Shown: piece after piece, positions 46,101 to 55,400 of the stretch
How positions within the stretch are numbered: the stretch's first letter is position 1
Layout: each line of letters begins with the position of its first letter
From: Asterias rubens
Lineage: Eukaryota; Echinodermata; Asteroidea; Forcipulatida; Asteriidae
DNA length: 64,000 bases
Assembly: GCF_902459465.1 (NCBI RefSeq)
Contig: NC_047062.1
Span: 23,379,919-23,443,918, forward strand
Direction: 5' to 3'
The notes under the pieces: model-generated
The model's database searches: none
Told to the model about the DNA's origin: nothing
The model's input: the letters and a program-made list of their open reading frames with translations, nothing else
Program-made: the position numbers and the translations under genes

Positions 46101-47583
46101 TCCACAGAAAACAGACATAATATTTTGGTTTAAGATGCACAATGTTACTCCCTGAAGCAGAAGTGTAAACAGTTTTGTTTTTACTGCTGCAAAGAAAATT
46201 TAGTAGGGTCGAAAGTTTTTTTTAGAGATAAAAACAAACTACAACAAATAAAACAAGATTTTACTATGGAAAGCTGGTTTCTTGTGTACCATAGAGTTTT
46301 CATACTTCATTATGGCAGCCAGTAAACTTTTCTTGAAATACAGTTTATTCACATACTTTATGTTGCTAAGTTGGATTTAAAATTATATCTTTTATGTGAA
46401 GTTGGAAATTTGGTTTTATTTAAAGGCAGTGGACACTATTGGTAATTACTCAAAATAGTTATTAGCATAAAACCTTACTTGGTAACTGATAGTATAAAAC
46501 ATTGTGAGAAATGTCTCCCTCTGAAGTAATTTAGTTTTCGAGTAAGAAGTAATTTTCCAAGAATTTGATTTTGAGACCTTAGAATTTGAGGTATCGAAAT
46601 CAAGCATCTGAAAGCACACAACTTCATGTGAGAAGGGTGTTTTTTCTTTCTTAACTCGCCACTTTGACGACCAATTGAGCTCAATGAAGACTGGTCTTTG
46701 ATAATTACCAATAGTGCCCAGTGTCTTTAAACAACTTTCACTTTAATATTGCTCCGTTGCAATTGGAATTTGTATTAATGGAATATCATCTTGTTCTCCT
46801 TTCTTTGCACCATGTTTGAATGCACTGTGTGGGTTTGATTTCCACTCTGGTATTTGGTTCTCTGCACACCTACTGTACATACAGTCCCAATTTCAAGTAA
46901 GTTTGCATGAGTGGCTTTCTTCATTCACAAATCCCATATCCTTTTTTACAGAACTGACTCCCAAATTGGCACAAAGAACAAATAAGCCATTTGTGGGTTA
47001 ATTTTGTTTAAAAATTCTTGTACAATGACTTAGGCCCAATGAAGGCTTTGCTTACCGTAAGCACAGAATCGGCGCTTACGGAAGCAGGGAATTCTGTGCT
47101 TACAGCAAGCGTATTTCACGGGTTGGCGGCAAATTTTGGTGTGTACTTCACGTTACTAGGCATTCTACTTTGCGGCACAGGCTGTATACTCCCCAGGGAG
47201 CTGAGATGGTTTAATGAATGATTTAAGGCCCAATAACCAGGGGTAATAATGTTGAAGCGCCATGAGCGTCACTGCGTGACGGACCTGAGCGCTATATAAG
47301 AAGCCACTATTATTTTATTTATTATTATTAAGCCTTGTTTTATCATTGGAGGCTCCCATCAATGCCAAAACTTTTTGAAGAAAATTTTTATGAAACACAA
47401 GTAGTGGCCTTATATTTGGGGTTTGACAATTTTGCGTTGTTCTATTTTTGCAGCTGGAAACGAAACAGCCATGTGGTAAATCTGACTGAAGAAGCCAATG
47501 AGAAGACAGAAAAGAGCAAAACCTCCTCTCAGTCGTCCCCCACATACTGTGATGAAGATGGCCAGCCATGCAGCGATGTCTAG
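28161..47583 (+). CDS. ARHGEF33: Rho guanine nucleotide exchange factor 33
   Basis: Fifteen coding exons: 28161-28218, 29410-29453, 35542-35706, 36428-36573, 36875-37143, 37905-38029, 39500-39572, 41026-41155, 41786-41924, 42376-42483, 42928-43023, 43512-43663, 44048-44173, 44875-45894, 47454-47583. All phases agree; total 926 residues. Residues about 35-138 form a coiled coil (QNLVEQMKEGFVQAMQELSH aligns with the N terminus of ARHGEF33). A basic, Asn-rich linker follows. The DH domain spans about 294-502 and includes the catalytic-face block LLGYLLAPIQRIPAYVLHLK and VLEFTETDHPDYFHVESC. No PH domain is visible, as in ARHGEF33. A long Ser/Arg-rich tail, much of it in the 1020-nt exon 14, ends with SASLKNIFFGKGWKRN. 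The predicted role is activation of Rho-family GTPases; its substrate is not inferable. If the intron after 45894 is retained, the protein stops at 45898. Confidence 0.9.
28590..28950 (+). mobile_element. MITE-A copy lacking part of the core palindrome
   Basis: AAGTGGACACTATTGGTAAT to AATAGTGTCCAGTGTCTTTA. The left half of the central palindrome has been lost (GAGAATTAGGTTTTCATG then TCTCGAAATCAAGCATC). It lies in ARHGEF33 intron 1. Confidence 0.7.
28990..29364 (+). mobile_element. MITE-B copy, full length
   Basis: Ends AAAGGGAAGGTACACCTTTG and GTGTACCTTCCCTTT. Flanks are homologous to MITE-A, but the centre is the palindrome AAAAGACTTCTAGCTAGAAG (29157-29176) with its continuation. It sits 40 bp from the previous MITE-A copy. 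Confidence 0.75.
29590..29662. repeat. Dispersed repeat K
   Basis: Block TACTGGCCTCCAGCCTGTAG and TCCAGTGTAAAAATTTAAGC, also found at 36108-36200 and, reversed, at 55917-55990. Confidence 0.5.
29713..29967. mobile_element. Inverted-repeat element (family G) with nested insertion
   Basis: Ends GGAGACTTTCGGGACGCTTG...GCAGCAGACTTACCAG and CTGGTAAGTCTGCTGCCACC...AGTCTCC are complementary over about 38 bp. A sister at 52762-52907 lacks the inner element. Confidence 0.7.
29814..29918. mobile_element. 105-bp inverted-repeat element nested in family G
   Basis: Ends TAGACCTTTTGGCAAATAC and GTATTTGCGAAAAAGGTCTA are complementary with few mismatches. It is absent from the sister outer element at 52762-52907. 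Confidence 0.65.
31740..31980 (+). repeat. Possible tRNA-SINE remnant
   Basis: GCAGGGTTGGATCTTTCC and a box-B-like GGTCCAAATCCC are followed by a body with no coding similarity. Heavily diverged. Confidence 0.3.
33345..34090 (+). repeat. Direct duplication flanking a GC-rich insert
   Basis: 33345-33470 and about 33925-34090 share CCCCATTAAACTGAG-type, AATGATACCACAACCCACTT-type and CCCTCCAGCT blocks. Between them lies a distinct segment of about 430 bp with C-runs and CRE-like sites. It is within ARHGEF33 intron 2. Confidence 0.55.
33655..33815. promoter_or_regulatory. CRE pair with adjacent octamer motif
   Basis: GACGTCACG at 33655-33663, a perfect TGACGTCA at 33795-33802, and ATGCAAAT (POU octamer) at 33808-33815 lie in a CpG-rich island inside ARHGEF33 intron 2. 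This may be an enhancer, an alternative promoter, or a transposon promoter. Confidence 0.35.
35087..35416 (+). mobile_element. MITE-B copy
   Basis: AAAGGGAAGGTACACAAATG to GTGTACCTTCCCTTT. Central palindrome AAAGACTTCTAGCT / GAAGTCTTT at 35231-35263. It is in ARHGEF33 intron 2, 125 bp before exon 3. Confidence 0.7.
35740..35881. mobile_element. Inverted-repeat element (family D), diverged
   Basis: Starts GGGGTCGATTTCACTAAGC and ends TTTGTGAAATCAAGCCC, with CATCTTAAGATGAG inside. It belongs with 7487-7650 and 43329-43469. Confidence 0.55.
36252..36390 (+). repeat. 21-bp minisatellite in ARHGEF33 intron 3
   Basis: About 6.4 units of AAGAAAGACTCTGCTAGGGT+C with scattered substitutions, ending 40 bp before exon 4. 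See the separate finding on its open reading frame. Confidence 0.9.
36601..36785 (-). mobile_element. MITE-B fragment
   Basis: Reverse copy: CAGTATTCTCACTTGGTGTA through AAAAACACCCTTGTTGC to AAACGTGTCCAGTGCCTTTA, with the centre deleted. ARHGEF33 intron 4. Confidence 0.6.
37233..37425. mobile_element. Family C MITE, uninterrupted
   Basis: CAGGGCTCAGTTTCAGAAAG, GCAGAAAATACTGCTTGACA, ATTGGCTGGTAACCTGTTTT. It serves as the empty-site reference for the nested copy at 21553-22130. Confidence 0.6.
38260..38643. mobile_element. Two adjacent family C MITEs
   Basis: One copy runs GGCCCTAATTGCATAGAGC to AGCAGCTCTATAATGTTGGG, and the next begins immediately at TGCCCAGTTCATAGAGCTGC and ends CTATGTAATTGGGCCC. 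They are tandem insertions in ARHGEF33 intron 6. Confidence 0.6.
39640..39940 (-). mobile_element. Degenerate MITE-A copy
   Basis: Reverse copy ending ATTTTGAGTAATTTTATACC then AATAGTGTCCAGAGCCC, with TACTTACCAAGTAAG and CTCTCCATAA-like remnants; the left end is eroded. Confidence 0.5.
42667..42850 (+). mobile_element. MITE-B left half
   Basis: TGCACTGGACACTATTGGTT, AATGGAGAGCTGTTGATAGC, then AAAGACTTCAGTG (half of a central palindrome). The rest is missing. It is 80 bp before ARHGEF33 exon 11. Confidence 0.55.
43329..43469. mobile_element. Inverted-repeat element (family D)
   Basis: CCGTCGATTTCACAAAACTC to TTTGAGAAATTGACCCC. Shares GCACTGTAGCATGCAGAC with 7487-7650. Confidence 0.6.
43715..43902 (+). 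repeat. tRNA-SINE copy with ATT tail
   Basis: CTGGCTGAGCGGATAAGAAA resembles a class II (Leu/Ser-type) tRNA head. The body has GTGAGTCTTGTGTCCTTAAG, and the tail AAGTGCTATCTAAGAACCCA is followed by ATT repeats. ARHGEF33 intron 12. Confidence 0.6.
46422..46730 (+). mobile_element. MITE-A copy with internal deletions
   Basis: TAAAGGCAGTGGACACTATT to AATAGTGCCCAGTGTCTTTA. It lacks about 75 bp relative to 7837-8222. It is in the last ARHGEF33 intron. Confidence 0.7.
47235..47335 (+). repeat. LINE/SINE 3' tail with ATT microsatellite
   Basis: GTTGAAGCGCCATGAGCGTC, TGACGGACCTGAGCGCTATA and TAAGAAGCCACTATTATT form a typical 3' tail of a truncated retroelement. Confidence 0.5.
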
Positions 47584-48019
47584 TGCAGGGTTTTATAACT
47601 ACAGCAAATAGCCGTAGGAATAGAACCACCCCATACATAAACGGTGTCCAGTCTACCGATATTATGGATTACAACAGAAACAGCAGTATGGACTACTTGT
47701 TCTGGGTGCAAAGGAACGTTGACAATGAATGCATGCAGTCCAGTGTACTGCCATAATGTTCTGCTGGACTGCAGATCATTGTACTGAGCTACAGAACACT
47801 CCTCCATGAGAGAAAATGGGTGAACATTCCTATACATGTAGAATGCTCTGTGTGGTCAATGTGGCCGGTCCATGTGCTTAACTTATCCAATTAGAACATT
47901 CCCACCTGTCGGACCTTTGAGCTGCTCCCTCAAGAGCCCTTTAGCTCATTTAGACCTTCCCTCCTACCTATACAGCAGCAAGTGTCATTAGGAATCTGTG
48001 ACATAGTGCTTTGAAATTA

Positions 48020-48231
48020 GTGCATTGTCACACGAGGAAACTTTTACAGGCAACTTGGGGGCAACCAACTGCAGTGCATGCTACAGGACCACTTTGGCAG
48101 CACACAAGTAGTTTTTTGAATATTTAAAAAATGGGTGAACATTGAAATGTGAATGGCTTTTCTTCTTGGAGATTGCCTGGAACAGGTTGACTCCTTATGT
48201 GACATGGCCCTGGGGGGGGGGGGGGGGGGGG
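48020..48231. mobile_element. Inverted-repeat element (family I) ending in a 20-G run
   Basis: CATTGTCACACGAGG...GTGACATGGCCCT, an inverted relative of 26185-26400. It ends in exactly 20 consecutive G at 48212-48231. It lies in the ARHGEF33 3' UTR. Confidence 0.5.
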
Positions 48232-48519
48232 CAATTTCAAGGATGCTAATTAACTGCTAAACACAGTGTCTAAACACCAGCATTATTTGATTGAATCAGG
48301 TATTCTTAAAACTGCGATTAAAATTCTGGTAGAAGTACCTATTTTTGTGCAATATTGACTGTCCTGAAAAATCTGTAATATAATTTTTAATAAGTTTACT
48401 GATAGGGCAGAAAATTATCGTAAATTTCAAGAGTTCATTTAACTAGATTGAACAATATTTTATTGTGCTTTCACTTTGTGTACAGTACAGCCTTTGGACT
48501 GTATTTGCTTTATTAATTG

Positions 48520-48690
48520 TTTTATCTACACACCGATGTGTATCAAGTAATTTTCCTGAGTCGTATAACAAAAAGCCACAGGCATAATACTCGTGTTGGA
48601 TTAAAACTCACGACCTTTGCGATTCTAGAGCAGCTGTCTTACCACTGGACTATAGAGATTGCTCAGCAACTAGAGGCAGTTTGAAACAAT
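48520..48690 (-). repeat. tRNA-derived SINE copy
   Basis: Same family as 715-862: tail ACACACCGATGTGTATCAAG and head AACTCACGACCTTTGCG...CAACTAGAGGCAG. It is within the ARHGEF33 3' UTR. Confidence 0.55.
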
Positions 48691-48952
48691 TGAGTGATTT
48701 ATTTTTCTTTTTTCCTCGGGTTTTGTTTTTAAACCGGCAGAAGTGATGATTGTTTGTGCATTTTTTCTTTCATTGGGAAAAATATAAAACGTAAAATTGT
48801 GATGGATATTTATGAGTTGAAATTTTTGAATATTTTATACTTTAAGAGTGTACTATGTATACTTAATTTATTAGTGTATATGTTTTTGTTGGGGAAATTG
48901 ATGGACTCATATTGGTTTAATTTTTTGAAAATGATGCACATTTCAAGTCTGA

Positions 48953-48958
48953 AATAAA
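48953..48958 (+). terminator. Candidate polyadenylation signal of ARHGEF33
   Basis: AATAAA about 1.37 kb after the stop at 47583, followed by a T-rich stretch. Confidence 0.55.
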
Positions 48959-49018
48959 AAGTCTTACATAAACTTGACTCTTTTTTTCTATTGAAATTTT
49001 GGTTTAATATTATTTCAT

Positions 49019-49024
49019 TTTATT
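49019..49024 (-). terminator. Candidate polyadenylation signal of SDCCAG8
   Basis: AATAAA on the minus strand, about 430 bp after the SDCCAG8 stop and about 60 bp from the ARHGEF33 signal on the other strand. Confidence 0.5.
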
Positions 49025-49448
49025 TATAACAGTATTTAAAATACCATAACAAGAAATTTATGATACAATTTCAAAATACATCTGTCCAGTTTGAATTCTA
49101 AAATTATTTAAAACAAGAATAAATCCTTCCTGTAACACTGTACATACATTGTTTAAAAAGGTAAAAATTCATTAATAGATGTTAAATTTGCGTCGGGATT
49201 AAGATAATTAATTTTGGTTTTACCCCTACACTGACGTGTACTTCGATTTTTTTTCCGCAGAAGTCAGGAAAATAGTGAATATACAGTGATTACACACATC
49301 AATGGAACTGTGAGAGTAAAACCAAAATTAACAACAATTCTTTGACTTTGATTAGATTTTTTTAAAGAGATACATGTTCAAGTGTTCCTGCAAATTTTAC
49401 ATTTACCATGCACTATTTCAAATCATATTCATCTTGCATCACCTTGAT

Positions 49449-52400
49449 TCAGCCATTGTAACTGTGGCTCTGGTTTTCAGTTCTTACATTCAAGTCAAGT
49501 TCAGGGGTCATGTCAAGGTCAACCGCAAACTTCCTGGACGAGGCCATTGCAGCAGTCTGCTGGGAACGTAGAAACTCCAGCTCCTTTGACATTAGCTGTC
49601 TGTCTTGCATCAGGGTTTCTTGCTGTTGGAGTAGCTCATAAACCTACAAAAACCAAGATAAATATTCACAGCTCAATCAGTATCGTTCAGGCCTCGCAAT
49701 AACCCACAGCGAATGTCATGGTGCCCTGTGATTTTGCTGTGGTGCACTTTGTAAGAAAATTGCTGTACACTTTCAAGAGCAAAGTCCAAGGCCTGGTGGC
49801 GTGCCTTGGCCGAGCACTTGGGCCCCATGTAAATCTTCAAGTTAACACTGATTGCGTATTTTCATTTATCACAACTTCCTTGCTAATCTGGAAAACGGGC
49901 TTTACTCCAGTGTCTCATTGGTAACTCGGCAATATGTAATGGGTAAGAATACTACCATGACTAACTATAAACTGTTAAATATTGGTTCATAATGGTTTGC
50001 ACTAAAATAGTTGTACAAGTTTTATACATAGTATGTTGTGGTTTAAGCTATTTGTGTACAAACTGTATGGGACTTGAGGCATTGCATGGTGAGGTACCAA
50101 TGTATATTGTATTATGTTTGCAGCAACACTTTGTGTTTATCTTCTTGCTGGGTAGATTGTATTCTTTTGAGAACTTTTCCTTGCTATCTATTCTACTATA
50201 AACCATAACTCTCACTGTTTAGACCTCTGATTCAACAGCAACATATGTACTCTCACCTGTTGGGCGCTTTTTTGTGCATGATCCTCCATTGTCTGCAGTC
50301 TGCTGGTCATCTTACGGTGCATTTGCCCATGATCCATGCACTGGGTCTCCATCTCTGCATGTTGGCCAGCCAGTCTGTCTGTCCGGCTACTCAGCTCTGC
50401 ATTACTCTGCTTCAACCGACGGATTTCAGTCCTGGAGGTGAATGACAATTTCAATGTTATTTGTTTTTATCCTTTTATCAATGCGTGTAAGCACTGAATA
50501 CTCAGTACTTTCCCGAGTTCTCTGAAAAAAAGAAGGGCATTTTACTCAGGTGGGATTCAAACCACAACCACAAGCAGATGTCTTACCAACTAGACAACCA
50601 AGATTGCCCGGTAGCTGGAGGCAGTTTGAATCCTATGTTTTAGCAGCGGTTACCGCAACGACTTAATACATGTAGATGTTAAATTTTCATACCAAGGCTA
50701 TTCAACTTTTTCTTCTTGCACAAATGGACTGATTTACACTAAGTCAATCCATTTGTAGATGCATCTACTGCCATTGCTTTCACATGTCTCTACATTTTGG
50801 TTTTTCTGATTCTGTCTTTTCAGTTGTGTCTCCCTGCTCCACATAAAAACCAATAGTCTCATCTTAAATCCTAGTCGGCACTACACAGTCGATAAAGGAG
50901 CCAATAGTTACCTGTACTTATTACTAATCTGATCAATCTGCTCAGTGAGAGTGCGTCCCTCCCCTCTCAGTTTGTTGATCAAGGAGCTCTGGTTAGAAAT
51001 CATTTCTTCTAATTCCGTCACTGTCAGAGCTGGCGAAAAAGACCATGGATAAATTGGGTAATTTGTGAAATATTCATCCATATAATTTGTATGAGTACCT
51101 ACTTTATATGTACCAAGTACCCTTTCAGATTAAAACATCTTTAGTTAATTGAGGGACTCTAGGTTTACCCCTTGCATTGGCCTCTCTCCGCATGACTCTT
51201 GGCCAATGATAGCTCTTGATTAACCTCAGTTATGGGACTTTTTGCGGCTTGTGGTGTCGTATGCAAGGGATCTAATTATAATGGGATTTGAGGAATTGCA
51301 TAGCGAGGTATCGATGTATTTTATTTTGGTTTGTGGTAACGCCATGTGTGTATCTACTTGCTAGGTAGATTATGTTCTTTTGAAAACTTGTCTTGCTTTA
51401 TATTCTACTACTGCAGAATAGATTTTCTGAATTTGAGTGGCTTCTCGGTTCTTGCTTTATTAAGTACTACCTGTGTCGAGGGTAGGAAACCAGCCAGGAC
51501 TACTACTTTTGCTCAATGGATCGAGTGTACCTTTTGATAGGTCTAATCATCTTGATGGATCTCTGATACTCCCTTAAAACGCTGAAATAAAGAATGCTTA
51601 CAGTATTTGGATTCCAGTTCATGCACTGTCTGCTGTAATTCCATCTGTTTGTTCTGCGACTGCCTCGTCACTCTCTTCACCTCATCCTGACTACTCCTCT
51701 CTAACGTGTCTCGGGATATCTTCATCTGGCTAGCCTAGAAGACACAAAACACGTACATTATGCATCTGAAAGCACATCAATTTGTCCAACAAGGGTTTTT
51801 TTTCTTTTAATATTCTCTTGCAACTTCGATGACCAATTTAGTCAACATTTTCACAGATTTGTTATTTTATGCATATGCTGGGATACACACAACGTGAGAA
51901 TACTGGTCTTTGACAATTACCAAATGTGTCCAGTGCATTTAATAAAAGAGAGCAAACGTGTATTAGTTTATAGCAAACTGTAAGAGGAGTTATTCCTAAT
52001 TTCAGACCCTCCAGGTTATGTACCTCTTTCTCCACAGTGTTGAGTTTCTCTGTTAGTTTGATGCACTCCTCTCTGCTGATAGTAGAATCTTTCTCTGCTG
52101 TCTCTAGCCGTCGTCTAACGTCACTTAACTCTTTTCTTAGGCGAACAATGTCCTGTGAAAATATAGTTTAAGAATCCAAATCACCCTTCTGATGTGCAAG
52201 CGGTTAAACGTGTTTAACAGACCTGGAAGCTGTTCACCTTGCGACTAGTTGACCAAAACACAGATTTGAAAATCCTACTTTCCCAAAAGTTTAAGCTGCT
52301 TGTTTTCTTTCAATTTTTTTCTTCTTTTTAAGTACTCTATAATTGAAATGGGTGGTTTATTTTTGTAGGTGTAGTTTTTTTCTTTTCAATTAGCCTTTCT

Positions 52401-55400
52401 AATGAAGTATTCTATTTAATGTTATTAATAGCCATACAAGTCTATAAAACCCTGTACCATGCGTACAAGTAGGTCAGCCCTTGTGGTACTCCATAACATT
52501 TTCACACTTTTTTTCAAGTACCATATATCATGCCTGTAGTACTCTCTTTACCTACATGTGCCTTACTACCTACCTGTTCTCTATCTCTGATTTCTCTCTC
52601 TGTAGAATGTCTCAATCTCTCTAGCTGTCTTAGAGCTTCATCTCTCTGTACCTTAGCAGTAGCTGTGGACAGGTGTATACCCTGAGATACCTACAAAGAC
52701 AGTACATAAAACAACAGGTACTAATCACTTTAGTTCATTTCCTTTCTCAAGTTTCATGAATGGGGGCTTTTAAGCCGGACGTTAGGTGGAAGCAGACTTA
52801 CCAGGTTAATCCATTCTTCTTGGTTATGTGCGCTTGCTCAGAACTGTGAAACCGTAATTGAAATTTTGCTGGTAAGTCTGCTGCCACCTAGCGGTCCTAA
52901 GTCTCCCGTTACATTTGTATATATACAAAGTCAAGGAATAGCAAAAATGTATACTTGTATTCACTACTATTTATTTGTATGAGGGCAGGATGATATACAC
53001 ATAATGAATGTTTATGAGTGCAATGGTGCAAATATGTTCATGAGTTGAAAGATGGAATGTTCTATTCAACGAGGCGGAGCCGAGTTGAATGGAACATTCC
53101 AGCTTTCAACGAATGAACATATTCGCACCATTGCACGAATGAAAAACATTCATTATTTGTTTTATATAACATCCAAGTAGATCTTTGTCATTTTGATTGA
53201 AAGATACAACTTTCAAAACAAACAAAGCGTAGGCCTCCAATTTTTAATTGTAGAAGACGAATGCTAGTAATTTTACTAATATGCCTTGCTGCGTTTTACC
53301 GAAGACAACGCGCACGCAGTGATGTTTTTACTCAGCTTTTTTGTTCCATCCGAAAAGTACCATTGCACGCTGGCAGCGTGCAATGGTACTTTTCGGATGG
53401 AAGAAAAAAGCACGGTGAGTGACTCGGCGTGCAATGGTACTTTTATTTGCTATCACGTGACGGACAATCCTCCAATCAAATGGCAAGGATCTGCTTGGGT
53501 GTTATATAATAATGTCTGTTCAATTATAGACCTCGTGCACATGGTGCATTTGAGTAGGGGGCCCTCGGCTAGTGCGCTACATGCACATAGATTTGCATGT
53601 CCATTGTTTCACGATCGTTTTATCTCTGAGATGTCAGCGAGATGGCATCAATGCATGATGTTCATTTCAAAGATTATCATTTGACTAGCATGTTTAAAGA
53701 ACCCCTGGTGAAAATCCACTGTTGTCTCGGGCGAAATTCTAACCACTATCAATGTAAACACAACCCTTGATCATATAGTTTGTATGCATTTGATTTGGAT
53801 CTGACTTGCTTACCTGACTGATCTCACTACTGTGTTGCATGATTTGGCTCTTGTATTGTTCCAGCTCGGACATGATGGCCACTTTCTCTCTGGTCACACG
53901 ATCGACTTGGTTATTTGCTGAGCCGAGCTCTTCGGTCAGTTTAGCAACCTGTTATAAAGACAATACCAGAAAAGTTCCATGTGTAGAGTACTTACAACAA
54001 CAAAAATAGGGAAATGAGGGATTTAATGTGAATTATAATAGTTGGGATTGTAGCAGAAAGCAACAACAATTCTTGAGCATGTGTCCAGTGCCTACAATAT
54101 TTTATTTCAATAATAGGATTGTGGACTTATTGACTTTACCTTGTGGCTGAGTTGTTCTAGTTCATGCTTGCTTTCCTTTCTGGTAAATTCTCTCTCCTGG
54201 AGGAGTTTACGTTGATGGTCTAATATCATCTCCTCCATCCTCTGCTGAAGACGGAGCTGATCTTCCTTCACTTGCTCTCGTTGTACAAGAAGCTATAGAA
54301 GAAATCATGTCAGACAAAAAATGTAACTATGCATTTTCAGTGGGTTTGGTCATTTCAATAAAAACCAAAAGAATTAGTACTTAGACTTGTACATATCGAC
54401 TAAATTTGAGCACAAGGCATCAGTTAAGTATGCAATCTGGTTTCCTTCGAATAAGGTTAGGGTATAGACCCAAGGTTAAAAGAAATAATAGAAATGGTGA
54501 ATCCAGTAAAACTGGTAATGTAAAAAGAAGAAATTAACTTTTTAAATACTCCCCAAGTAATATTTACTAATGGAGTACAGTTTGTAAAATCAAAAAACTA
54601 GAATAAGAACAGAACTAGCATGATGGTCTCTTATAGGATTGGGAATTTAAAATGGAGCTTACAGTCGTGCAACTGTGTAGAACTGATGGCCATAAAATAA
54701 TGCTCAATTATATTATTTTTGAATAGAATAAGTGATTGCAGTAGGATGATAAAAACATACAGCGTACCTCCGTTTTCTCCAGCTGTGCCTGTTCTACCAT
54801 AGTGACACTCTGTTTGACCTGATGATATGCATTGGCTTCTCTTTCCTTCAAGTCATTCATTGATGCCTTCAATCTCCCCAATGTATCCATCAACTCATCT
54901 CTCTCACTGTATAAATATGAAACAAATCAATAGAATTAAATTTCGTCCGACAAGCAGAAAGAAAAGTAGGGTTTGAAACTTTGCACAGTGGCAATATGGG
55001 ATAGAAAGGTTTGTGGTAACACCATGTAATGACCATCTCTAAATGAGTTGGGGTGCTTCTGAACAGAACCAATGGTTTCAACTTGACGTTTCGATCAGAA
55101 AGAAGGTCCTATTGCTGGGTTGTCTAGCATATTAGAGTTAGTCTCTGGTGTTGTTTTTGTGGTGTTCAGGTCTTGAATGTGACATTTGTGTCCTCGAACA
55201 AGAAACTTGACCATCCTGCTTGGTTGTTTGGATGCCACGTTTAGCTGTTTGTCATGTGTGTACACTTTAATGTATATTGGGCATTAAAGTACTTGGTACA
55301 CTTGTCATCAAGAAAAGGGGCTGCCCTGTCATGTTTGACTGCAACTTCCGCCACAACACATTGTAACATGACTAACAAGATTGGTTTAACTCAATCAATC

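Noticed and set aside
53286-53684. 132-codon open frame
   Set aside because: It spans a perfect palindrome inside an inverted-repeat element; no protein similarity.
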